This document shows positions 38,201-50,200 of a stretch of 64,000 nucleotides of DNA, in pieces. The notes under the pieces were generated by a model that made no database searches, was not told the DNA's origin, and was given only the letters and a program-made list of their open reading frames with translations. Position 1 is the first letter of the stretch, and each line of letters starts with the position of its first letter. The DNA lies in assembly GCF_028858725.1 (NCBI RefSeq), contig NC_084766.1:23786501-23850500 (forward strand), read 5' to 3'. Position numbers and translations under genes: made by a program. The DNA comes from Colius striatus (lineage: Eukaryota; Chordata; Aves; Coliiformes; Coliidae).

Positions 38201-41200
38201 GTCACGGAGAGCTGCAAGGAGCGGCCCCGGGGCCAGGGATGCCAACAGAGCGCTCGAGGGTCCGCACGGGCCGGCCGGACTGGAGCCAGGCCTGGGAACA
38301 GGAAGCCGAGGAAGCCGACAGGGTGGGCTCCGTGCTGCAGCGGAACAGCTTCTACCGACGGACGGCACCCAGCACCCTGCGGCACTCAGAGTTTGTGCAA
38401 ACCAGGAAGGAGAAGCGAGGTACCTGGGGAAATGCTGGGTCGTTGCCTCAGGGCCTGCCTTCCCCTTGCCCGGACACCAGGGCAGTAATGGAGCTCTGGC
38501 ACAGGCAGGTGCCCAAGCATAGATGGGCATCATCATTGTTACCCCTCTGTACAGTGAACTACATGTCCTGCTAGGGCTCTTGCCTCTATTTTGCAGAGGC
38601 CCAGGTGGGAAGGAAGCCCAGGCAGCAAGGATCTGCAGCTCACTGCCATCTTCACTCCTCCATCTGTGGCCCAAGTGTTCTGGGTACACCCTAAAACCTG
38701 TGGCACCGATTTGTCTGCTCTTTCAGTGTTCTAAAAAAGTTTTTTTATAGGGGAAAGGGTGAGATGTTGGGTTTATTCACATTGCCTATTTTACTTTCAT
38801 AACCCATCATGAACAGATTCGGTGTGTAGGAACCAGTTCCTGACCCTGAGGAGGGTAAGCATGGCAGCTGTTGGCAGGCCGCACAAAGCAACAAATAGGG
38901 AAAGTCTTTGTAGCACTCAGACATATGTAGGGGGCAAGTATTTGTAGTTGCATGATTCCACGTGGGCAGACACTGGGCCACCTACATGTTGTGGGGGCTG
39001 TTGCAGATGAGAGTAGTATCTGCTGCATCACCAGCCCCTCAGTACTGCAGTGCCAATGGTACAGCAGTTACATGACCTGTGTCCTCAAGCCATCCCTGAG
39101 TCTCCAATCTCATCAACTGGCATCTTGGAACTGGAGAGATACCAAAGCTGGAGGACTCAGGCTGTCTTAGCATGGGCAGAATTGTCCCATTGATACTGTG
39201 GCTAGGACAGAGTCAGCTGCAGACAACTTTGAGGGGGCTTGGTTTGTTTTTGCAAGAATTGGTGTGTGCTGAAGAAGTGGTGGTGAGGAGGGGGCAGAGG
39301 ATGGTAGGGTCTGGGCAGAGAGACCAAAAGAGCCCTTTTTGGTGGACTGGTTTCCTTAATGGGCAGCCATATGTCTGAAAACCTGTTTGCTTCTGCACTC
39401 ATTCTGCCAGCGTCTGTCTCAGGCACTTGTGTGAACTCTCCCTGAGGGGGGGTAAACAGCACCACAGTGCAGCAGCCAAAAAGGTGCCAGAACTGGAGGC
39501 TGCAGCTGCCTATTGGATTAAACAGTGTGAAATCTGTCTCCTGGAGGTACTTGATTAAGCAGGCTCTGGCAGCTGCATTTCTGCACTCTCTGGCCACACT
39601 GGGAGGGTGGGACTTTGCTCGGCTGTTGTCTCCCAGGCGAGGGAAGGGAGAGGCTTTGCAGTGCCAGGACGTCCAAAGGGCAGTGCAGAAGCGAGGAGGA
39701 GCGAGAGAGGGAAACGACCCACAAAGCTTTAGCAGGCTGGAGCAGTGCTGGCCTGGCCAGCTTTTGCAAGAGTTGAGGGGACGGACTGATGTCAGTTGAG
39801 AGCTGGGAGGAGGTGATGGATCTTTTTTTTTCCCCCCACTGTGGCAGTCTCGGGAGCAGGGGAGCAGCTACAGGATGGGCAGGGCCAGGGTCTTGCAGCA
39901 GGAGAGGAGGATGGAGGCTCCAGGTATTTTGTAACACTGTCTATCCTGTGGCCTGTTTCTGGCTGCAGTTCCCTGTGCCTTTACTCCTGCGCTGGTGGGA
40001 CACAGTGCTGCACCAGCAACAGCCCTCCTTGGCAAAATACACTTTGTTGCCATAGTGGCCTCAATGTAAGGCCTCACCCACACCAGCACCTCTTTGCTGT
40101 CTCAGTGTAAGACCTCACCTGCATGTGAGAGCCTCCCCAAAACCCTCCCATCACACTGGGCAGCACACACTCTGTCACATGGATGATAAGAAAAAGTTGG
40201 CCTTTCCCTCTGTGTATGCTCCAGGCACCTTTTTAGTGCTGTCTGCTTCTCTCCCAGGTTCTTGCTCCTGTCCACAGAGTAACAGAACTTAATATTTGAA
40301 AGCCCCAGTAGAGATGAGATGGTCTTGTCTATAAGCAGGGTTATTATACTTTGTACAGATTTCTCTGCAGTGTAGCCCAATGTCAGCTGTTTGGTTAGCG
40401 CATCTCCTCTGGGATGAGACTCAGATGTGTCTGCCTGCCTCATCAACAGAAGGAGAATCCACCTGTCAGAGCTTCACTGCTTAGTCACCGCCACTCTTAA
40501 AGGTTTTGCATGCTAATGTGTTGCATTTCAGCTCTAAACACCAACCTTTTTGTACTAAATTAGAGCTTTTTAGTTGTTGGATGTTCTTCTGAGGCAGGTA
40601 CTACAATTAAGTATTTTTTCAGTCTTCATTTCTTTGTAGTGGATAGAGTCTGAAAATATTCGTGGCAAAGATTCACAGGAAGATCTTTCATTGTTTATTC
40701 TTCCTGATGCTCACTCATTTTTCAGTTCAGACTCTTAAAATAATGGATATCAGAGCTGCATGAGGCATTCTGGGTGGGTGTCAGCACTTAACACTCCAAT
40801 CTGCCTCTACAGCGCTCAGGGAACTCCTGCTGAGCTTTGGCAGACCAAGCAGAAGCATTACTCCCCAGAATACAGCCCTATGGGTGCCTGCATTTCTTGT
40901 CACCGTTCATACATTTCACTGCATTAAACCTGCTTGGTTTGAATAATTCCATTTTATTCAGGATACCTTGGGTCACTCCGTGACTCATACGCCTCATCTT
41001 TATTTGTGTTGAATTAATGTTCAGTTCTCTACATGACAGCAGTGATTTTCCATTTACTTTAAAAATACTGTGTAGGATCAACTCCAAATATACTCCCTGG
41101 AGAACCTGATTAGGAATGCCCTCTGTTCTGGATATTCTCTGCTAGCAAAGGGGTTTTGAGGTACCAGTTAGCATGGTCTTATTTTTGCTTTTTAGACAGA

Positions 41201-44200
41201 AAGAAACAGAATATTTATTGTCTATTTCTTCCTTTTTGCCAAACTTACCAAAAATTTTACTCTCTCTCTGCTTACTTGTGTACATCATTGAGAGGGTTTC
41301 TTTTGTCCTGGATGGAAATAAAAGTATTATAAAGTAGCATTTCCCCAAATTGTACCATCCATGGATTTTTATTGATACCTTTCTGGTCTCATTTTTCCGT
41401 GCTTCAGAGTTCCTGGTGTGTCTGTTGTCTGTTATCTGCATTTTCTATGTTAATTAATTTGTATTTGCGACCTTTATTGAAGCAGAGACCTGGGACAGAT
41501 TTTGCACCAACATTGTCCTCTTGATTGCATAGCCATGTTTTTTTGATTATCTGATTAAACCATCCAGCTTCACTCTTTTTTTCCATTAGTGTTTCTGCTC
41601 ACACTTCTGTTGATGCTCTGCCTCAGCTTTAGGTTAGCTCTTTGTACACCATCATATTTCTTCACTTTTTCTTTGCATCACAGGCTGGGACCATCCTCTG
41701 TTCACATTAAATGCAGTGGGGCTATGTTCATGTCTGGATAACCACTGCCTGTTTGGGGTAATGGTTGTAATTTTACCTGGCATAGAGACAACCCCACCAA
41801 GCAGGCTCTTCATCAGACATCTTTGAGACATTAAGCTGTTTCATGGCCCTGGAGAAGTGTCTCCATTCTGTTATTTTTCATCTCATTTTTCTGGCTTGCC
41901 TCGATTTATCTCCTGCTGCATGGTCTCGGGGCTCTACCACAGCTGATTTCACTTCTGTGGACTGAAGTCTTCTTTTGCTATGGCACCTCTCTTTTGCATC
42001 CCCTCTGTTGCATTTGGAGCAGTGGATATATTCTGTTACAGGCTTATTTCCAACGTCCTGAGTGAGAGTTTTCACCCCAGCCAGATCCTGCTCCTGGCAG
42101 CAAGTTTAGCCTTTCACTCAGTTTAATTATTCCCTGCCCTAGTTTCGTCCCCTCTCTTCTCATGGTAGTCAGTGGCTCCTCCCCTCCTGGCGTCCACATA
42201 CTTCAAATATTTGCAGCTGGTTTGTTTTGTCCTGAGTCACTGCTTGACTCTGCTGAGCTGTGAGCCTGGGGCTGGGCTCCCCTGGCTCCTGTCGGAGATA
42301 CATCGGAGATACCTAGGCCTCAGCGCTGGTGGGCAGCAGGTCCCTCTGCAGTTGGCGTGAGCAGCCTGGGTGCCCTGCGAGGCTGTGCCGTGCCGTGCCA
42401 CGGGGGATGGTGCCAGGTGAGCTCTGACAAGGCAGAGCTGGGGACAATGCAGCCGTTTGGGTGAGCCCCCAGCCTGTACACGATGGGCACGCACCCCGTT
42501 TGATCTGGATCTTCATGGGTCTGCTCTGCTTCCAGAGTGGGGCAGGGAGAAAACCTCTGTTGGCATGTGTGCTCCTACTAGGAGGTTGGGCAATTAGAAC
42601 TTTTTGGTGATTAGAGAAAGTCAATGATGGTGGCATTTCTTTGATGAGCAGAATGATCCATGTCATTGCAATATGAAATCAAGGCCTCCACAGGAAGGGC
42701 AGAGGTGGCAGCGTTCTCCATCTTGATACCTCACTGCCAGGGGCTGGATTATGAGTCGGTGTTGAATCTCCCATGCATCAGCAAAACTCGAAAATGGGTG
42801 CTGCTGAGAGACTGTCACAGACCATCAAACTGATCCAGAGAGGCAAAGAGACTTGTTGCAAATTTGCCAAAGGCGATAGAGAAAACAATGTTGTTAGAGG
42901 ATTTAATTTAGAGTGGCAGATTACAGAGCTCATGCAACCTACAAGAGGACAAAATTTGAGTCTCTGAAAATTGTGATTGAGAACATTGTTTTTGGAAGTT
43001 TATTTCTAAATAGCCGTTTGGCATCACACAAATTTGTAACTGGATTGGAATTTGGTAGCTTCATTAGAAATACCAGTCGCATTCCCGCAGACTAACAGAG
43101 CCTCTTCCAGCTGTGGTTTACCTCTCAGTGCTTCCAAAGCTGATGAGCATGATGGCTCAGATTGAAAGGTAACATTTAAATAGAAAATCTGTGAAGTAAA
43201 GTGGAGATCTGTTAAAAAAGCTGTGAAATGGGTGGGTTTAGTTAAATGCTTAATAAGCCTCATTTAGAAAAAGCTGCTATTAGACACACGAGGATGTGTG
43301 ACAAACAGGGAAAAGGAAATTGATGGCAGTCAGCAGAGATAGTACGAAATGCAAAAGTGGGGGGTTTAAAATGCATCAGAATCAAACCCTAAGTATTATA
43401 TGTATTGGTCAGATGGAAGAGACAAATGTTGAAAACAAATGCTGTATTTGAGTTTTTTGAACTGTGAGTGTTTGGAAAGGGGCAGAACAACTTTTGAGTT
43501 CTTTGCTGAAGGAGGATGCCAGACTGATGATAAACAACAAGAGTCCTAAGAGACCTGGCTGCAACATAGCCTTGTTTTTAAACAAATCTTGGAATACTCA
43601 GAAAGAGTAAGAAGGGCAGAGGAGAATTAATCTGTATAAGTTTACAAAATCATGCAAACACCGATACAGTATAAGTGGGTAGAACTGGTGGCCAGCATTG
43701 TGCCAGGTCAAGCAAGCTGACTACTATGGGCTTAAAACCTGTGCAGGGAAGGGATTAAGTTCACTTCCACAGATGGGGATTTGAGACTTGCAGAGGAGGA
43801 GTGTCGTGGAGCTGGCAATCTCACAAATGTCAGTAGAATCGTTGTCGCAGGGCACTCTCGGAAAGGGCCTGACCTAGATTTACTGCCCTGGGGTTTACTT
43901 GGTGGAACGTGGGGAGTTGCTGCATTTGTTGGAAACACAGGGCATCTCCAGCTCTGTTTCAGTGAGCTGGAGATAGACACATCATGTGGCTGCAGCTTAG
44001 CTATGGCTAAAGCTGGAAGCACAGCAAGGTTGTTTGGTGGTACTCCCAAGGTGTTCTGTACAAAACTTCATCTGCTGGCATTTTGCCTGGGGATAAATGC
44101 AAAATCCTGTTCTTTGACCAAGGCAAATATAGTCTTTTCCATTTTAATTCCCCAATGCTGTTGCATGGGTGATTTCTGTATCTTATTCTGGCTGGTCTTC

Positions 44201-47200
44201 ATTTAAAAGATTCTTCCCTAGCTAGCCCATGCCACACTATCAGCTCACTTGGCCACCTCACCTGAGTTTCACACAGCTGTTTGCATCTCAAATTAACACC
44301 TTCCTACTTCCTGCTATTTCTTTAAAGTAACTCATTTATTATTATTTTCTTAACTCTTCGAGCTGCAGAGACCTGCTTGGTGTTTCCTGTATATTTTACT
44401 GTCTTGAGTCCTGTTCAGGCTCTAAGCACTGTGTCTCAGGAATGATGTCCCTGTAGGGTGTTTGCTCAGCAAGGCCTGGTCTGCTTCCGAGCGCTGTGCA
44501 AAAGCAAACAGCAAATGTTAAGCCCTTCCTTGCAGACTCCTGCTGCATCTGAGTTAATGAAGTTCATCACTGGGGACTTCCCTAGCTGAAGTAAGTCTTT
44601 TGCCCAGTGCAAGGTGGCTGTGGTGGGGATAGTTTTAAGGACTCTTGACAGTAGGAATTGGTGAAGCCTGCTCTTTAAATGTAGTGCTGATTGTGACACT
44701 AAATCCTCCTCTGTGGAGCTGGCTCTTTTGGTACTCCGCAGACTTGATTTCAAGGTAGGGCAGCAGAGGTGCCTGCTTAGAGAAATGGGTATCTTCCCTC
44801 CCATGTCGAGGGCATCTTCTGAACAGGGTTTTAGGTGGGTTTCCCAATTGCTGTGGTGGAGGGAGTGTCTGGAACTGATTTGGAAGTGTGTGCAAGAGGC
44901 ACATCAGTTCTAGTGCCCAGGTAGCTGTGGGAAGTTGCTGCTTGATGCCAATGGTGTTGGTTTCTGTTTGTCACTGCTGCCCTGCAGTGGGAAGGGCTGG
45001 AAACTGACATGCTTTCAGGTAGTTATGGTCCATGTCTCTGTTTCTTCTCTTTCCTGTGCTGTTTCAGTGTAAATATTTGAGCCTGGAAGCAGTAGCAGGA
45101 CGCTTAGGCTGAGGTAGCTGTTTCCCATCCCATTCACACTGCTGCTGGTTACTGCCGTCACTCACCACTGCCTGTCAGGGCGAGGCTGGAGGCAGGGGAC
45201 AATGGAAGCAAGGCCTGCCCCGTACCTGGGCAGAAGCAGCTGGGAGCACGGTTACCAGGATAAGTCCCAAGCCCTGCTGGGTGTCCCCAGGAGTCCCTCA
45301 GGTTGAGCCGCTGTTGCCCGGGGCTGTAACTGGAGAGGCCGGGGAGGTGGGGAACTGGAAGTGCCTGTCCTGCAAGAATATTTTTACAAATGTCTGAGCT
45401 GGGGCATGCCCACAACTGTAATAAAGTCCCTTCGAGAGAGACAGCAGCTGGGGCTCCGTGGGAGACACGGATAGAGCGGATGGGCATCTATCAAATCGGC
45501 AGCTGGCCTTAGCTCAGGTAGGCTGGGTGCTGCCAGTGCCCCGTGGCCTCAGTTCTGCCAAGCAGTCAGAGAATGGGGGAGGCCCGAGTGTTCCTGGCCC
45601 TGCCCTGCTTGGAGCGGTGTCCCGGGGAGGTGTTGCAGAGGGGCTTTCCTGAATTTGGGATGAGGGTGGAGGGTGTGGTACCGTGATACTGTGTGTTGCC
45701 GTGGTTCTGGCCAGAGGGCGCATGCTTTTAAAAGCAGGCAGGTGGGGCAGAAAATGGCTGGGGCCCCGGAATGTGCTGGGGGATAAAATGTCTCAATGAA
45801 AACGGGAGGGGGCTGGGCTAGCCCGGGCGCCGCAGGTGGGACAGAAAACCAGGAGGCGAAGCGGCCGCCGGGGGCTGGGCCAGGAGAGCGGCAGGGCGGC
45901 CGTGCCGTGCGCCCCGCAGCCTGCCGCGGTGGGCTCGGGACGGAGGCAGCGGCGGGACGGCAGCCTGGGCGCACAGCAGGGCCCAGGGCGGTGCCGGGGG
46001 CTGTGCAGCCGCGGGTTGCTCGCCATGAGAGCGGAGCCGTCCGTGGGGCTGCATCCGGCTCCCCGGCCTTCGCCTGGCCCGGCCCCTGCGCTGCTCGCCG
46101 CCCCGGCCTGACTTCCCTGGCCCGGCCCGGGCAGGAGCCCCTAGCCGCGGTCCAGCTCCAGGCTTTGCCGCCGGCAGCCCCATTGTGAGTGCCCGAGGCC
46201 TTTTCGGCCATTCAGATGGAAATGCCCCCGGGCTGGAGAATAGAAACCCTGTCCCAGCCCGAGGGAAAGAGGTGGCCGCCATTGCCCGTCCGGGAAGAGG
46301 GCAAGGAGAGCAGCGGGGCTCCTCTCCATCTCTGCTCAGCCTCACCGAGTTCCCTGGAGCGGCAGAGTTGGAGAGTGGGGGTAGGAGAGGGGTCTGGACC
46401 CGGCCGGCATCAGTGGGGACAGTCTGAAGCAGGTTTGGTTGCTTGGTGCCCTTTGCCCAAAGGGGTGTGATGATGGGACACCACAGGTTACTGCTGGGAG
46501 CAGACCAGGGCTCCCTGCTGCCCTGGAGAGATAGGGAAGGCATCTGGAGGATGTTAATCTTACTTGTCTGTCTTGCAGAGATGACTCTCCTGTCCTCCCA
46601 GACACCGTCCTTGGAGCCATCCTCAGCTGCCACTGAGAGCCCAGAGCAAAGAATGCTGGAGAAAAGATCAAAGGTTATTGAGGAACTGCTTCAGACAGAG
46701 CGGGACTATATCCGAGACCTGGAGATGTGTGTGGAGAAGATCATGGTGCCCCTGCAGCAGACACAGGTATGAGCGTGAGGGCAATGTATGGTGCAGCACT
46801 GGTGGGATGCAGTGAGGATACTGAGTTTTTTAGATTTTGAGGTTTCTTAGCAGCAGCACAGGAACCCAAAGGGGAAAGTCAGCTACACTGGGGGGAGCAG
46901 GGTGGTTCTTCCTGCTCCCTGCATTCATAGAAATATTCTACCTGTTTTGGAATCTTGCTGAGCTCTCACTGTTGCTGAAAGCAAGAGATCTGGCATCAAG
47001 TATCACATTCATTTCCTGGAGCATTTCCTTTTCATTGAGTTCGTAGGTTAAATTCATTGTCAGGAGAAAGAAAATGTGTGCTGTTGGTGGGAGGACAGAG
47101 TTGGTGGGAGGGGAGGGAGGACATCAAGTGAACAGAGACAGGGATGAAATTGCTGGAAAAGAGGAGGACACTGGTAGACACATAAAGAGCGAGAGTTTCA

Positions 47201-50200
47201 GTGCACTGGAAGATGACAACAGAGTGAGTACAGAAGTCGTTGTGATGGGAGGAAGTAGCACTGGGTGGCTGCTGTGGAGCTGCAGGCAGATAGTTTGCAG
47301 GAGGGCAAGGGGAGACTGTTGGCTCTGTCTGGGACATTTTTCCCCATCCATCTCTCTTCCCATTCCCCAGATGCAGAGTATAGACTTTGAGGGTCTTTTT
47401 GGAAACATCCACATGGTAATTAGCTTCTCCAAACAGCTGCTGTCCACTTTGGAGACTTCAGATGCCATTGGTATGAATTCTGCTGTTACCTTTTCTCATC
47501 AGGCTGGGATGGGCTTTGCTAGTGGTGGAGCAGAACAGAGTAGTTACAATGGCAAGAGACTGTCATTGGGGTTGGGCTTCCTCTCTGCTGATTCTTGTCA
47601 ATCATCAGTCTAGCAGCGAAGCCAAGGAGCCTTGTTGCCCTAAGGGTTGCTGTGTTGAGAAACACTGTGCTTGTGGCCCTCCCTAGCCCCAAAGAGAGCC
47701 CCACTGCTCACTGTTGTGCTGCCAGCTTTTGCCTCTTAGGCAGCCTGTGGCCTTGCTCTCCATGTGACTCCCCACCCACACTGCCACTCACCAGTGTCTC
47801 CTTTCCGCACCTCTGGTAGAGCTGGATCAATTGAGGTCTCTGGGCAGAGCCACCTAGGGCCTCTTTGTGTGAGTAAATCGTCCCCTCAAGGCACGGTGAG
47901 ATTTCATGACGTGGCCTTGGCTTCAGCCTGAGGCCTCCTTCCCTTGACACACCTTTGGTGCACAGCTTTCCATTTCTGTCCCCCTGGCCTACAGCAACTG
48001 GAAAGCAGGAAAGATATGTGGCCATGCTGAGGATGACAAGGCATCCTTGTTGCTCTAGAAACACTGTCCTCTCAAGCTGTATGTGGGAAACGGGGATAGT
48101 GGATGTCTCATTGTGAGACTTGCCAGGATTGTTGAAGGCAGCTGGAGACCAGGACACACTGAAGTCTGCTTTACTGCTGTCTGCAGGACCAGTGTTCCTG
48201 GCACAGCGTGCAGAGCTGGAGAGCGTGTACAGGGTGTATTGCCAGAACCATGATGAGGCCATCACACTTCTGGAAGCCTATGAGAAGGATGAGAAGATAC
48301 AGAAATTACTCCTGGATCTGCTGGATAGCCTCAGGTTTGAATCTTTCCTGTGGTGGCCACCAGGCTGGAGTTAGGGGGTGTTCAGTCTCCAACATCCCTT
48401 CCCCTCTGCCAGCAGTGCTTGAGCAGTTCCAGTGGTGACTGAACAGAGGCTGCCTGTGTCACAGCATAGTTGGCCAGGCTCTGGGTTCAGAAGGTCCCCT
48501 GCCCCCATGCCCCTTAAGCCACAGAGAAGGTGGCATGTCTTGAATTGGGAGCTTCTGTTCCTCAAGCCCTGCCCCACCTTGGCCGGTGAGGAAGGAGCCA
48601 CTTTGCCTGGCTGTGTGACTGCCAGGGCTCCAGCTTGGGGACTTGAATGCCCTGGGAGCCATCAGCACCAGCTGCTACTGGGGAGGGGGATAAGGGCTGC
48701 CCACCACCTTACTCTGGCAGCATCCCTGCAGGAGGGAAGGGAGGGGTGCTGGCCCCGGGACTGCACGCCTGCCACCCCATTAACCCGTTGCTCTTCTTTG
48801 CTTTTTGGCACTCTGTGGGCCGTCAGGAGCCTGTACAGTGAGTGGTAAGTGCATCTTTCCCTGTTAGTCCCTGCTTGTCCATCTGGGCTGGCCTGGCTGC
48901 TCCCTTGTAACTAACCTCCCACCACTGGCTGGGTGCATGTTGGGGGGCCCTCAGGAGCAGAGGCAGAGCTGAGAGGAGCAGGGTGTCAGTGGCATGATGG
49001 CAGCAGAGGCAATGGATGGGCTACACAGGCAGGCAGCACAGGCAGGTCAGGAGGTGAGGGGAGGGGAAGTCTTGGGTAGGGAACAAATATTGGGGACCCA
49101 TAATCCCAAGGAGCCGGGAAAGCCCATGCCAGCTGCAGTACTGCAGTCAGTCCGTCCTGCAGTGAGGCTCAGATATGAGCAAAGAGGTGATGGGACAGGA
49201 TCTGAGGCAAGTGGTACTTTGGTAAGTTTGTGGCTGTGCCTGTGTGGATTTTGCAGTGGATCTGGTGATGAAGAGGATCTTGGCCGGGAAGGGTCACTTG
49301 GTGTGAGGTCTGGAGACCTGGGGTTGATATTGAAATCAGTGGGGGTTCAGGAGTACAGGGAGCTTGGAGAAGAGGGTGGTGTGACTGACTGACTTAGGGA
49401 GCACAGTGGATTTAGAGGCATTGGTATTCAGGATGTGGTTGGGATTGGTTTGAGGGGGCAAGACTTGCATGGTAGAGCCATACGGAAACCTGGTGCGTCT
49501 CCTTTGTCCCGCCTTCCCAGGGGCTGCACAAACTACATTAACCTGGGCTCCTTCCTCATCAAGCCGGTGCAGAGGGTGATGCGGTACCCACTGCTGCTGA
49601 TGGAGCTGCTGAGTGCCACCCCCGAGGCTCACCTTGACAAGGCACCGCTCACAGCCGCCGTCCTCGCCGTCAAAGAGATCAACGTCAACATCAACGAGTA
49701 CAAGCGCCGGAAGGACCTAGGTCAGTACCTGGGGCATGAGACACAGGAGTGGGTGTGTTGGGGTTGGTGTCTGTCAACTCCTGGGCCTTACCTGGCAACT
49801 ACAGTCTGGAGGGAATCTGCTCCCAAAGCCTGTGCCCTCATGGAAGGGCGGTAGAAGAGCTGCATTTAAAAAATGTGAACATGAGATACAGTACTTAAAT
49901 TGATGCAGTATACATCTGACTTCAGCTGTTTCTTGTGATACAGAGGTAAGAAATCTATGCAGTCACTGAACACATGGTTATTACATGAAAAAAAAAAAAG
50001 ACAAGTAGGAAATGAATATTCTTGGGCAGTCTCAGTCTTACTGAGATTTGGAGACTAAGTTTGAAGGTTTATCTGTAGAAGGGACAGAAATGCAGAGGCA
50101 GAGGCTGCAAGTGTGAGGTCTCCAGCCCAAGCTCCTGCTTGGAGTAGGATTGTCTCAAAAGCTATCTCTGATCAGATCGTTCTCACTGACCCCCAACAAT

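Noticed and set aside
40880-41600. Possible ancient LINE-derived stretch
   Set aside because: A few phrases resemble old CR1 text but not in enough order to classify. A repeat-library search would decide.
45818-46633. 271-codon minus-strand frame at the internal CpG island
   Set aside because: Explained by base composition. It overlaps the start of a real DNMBP exon in antisense and has no domain.
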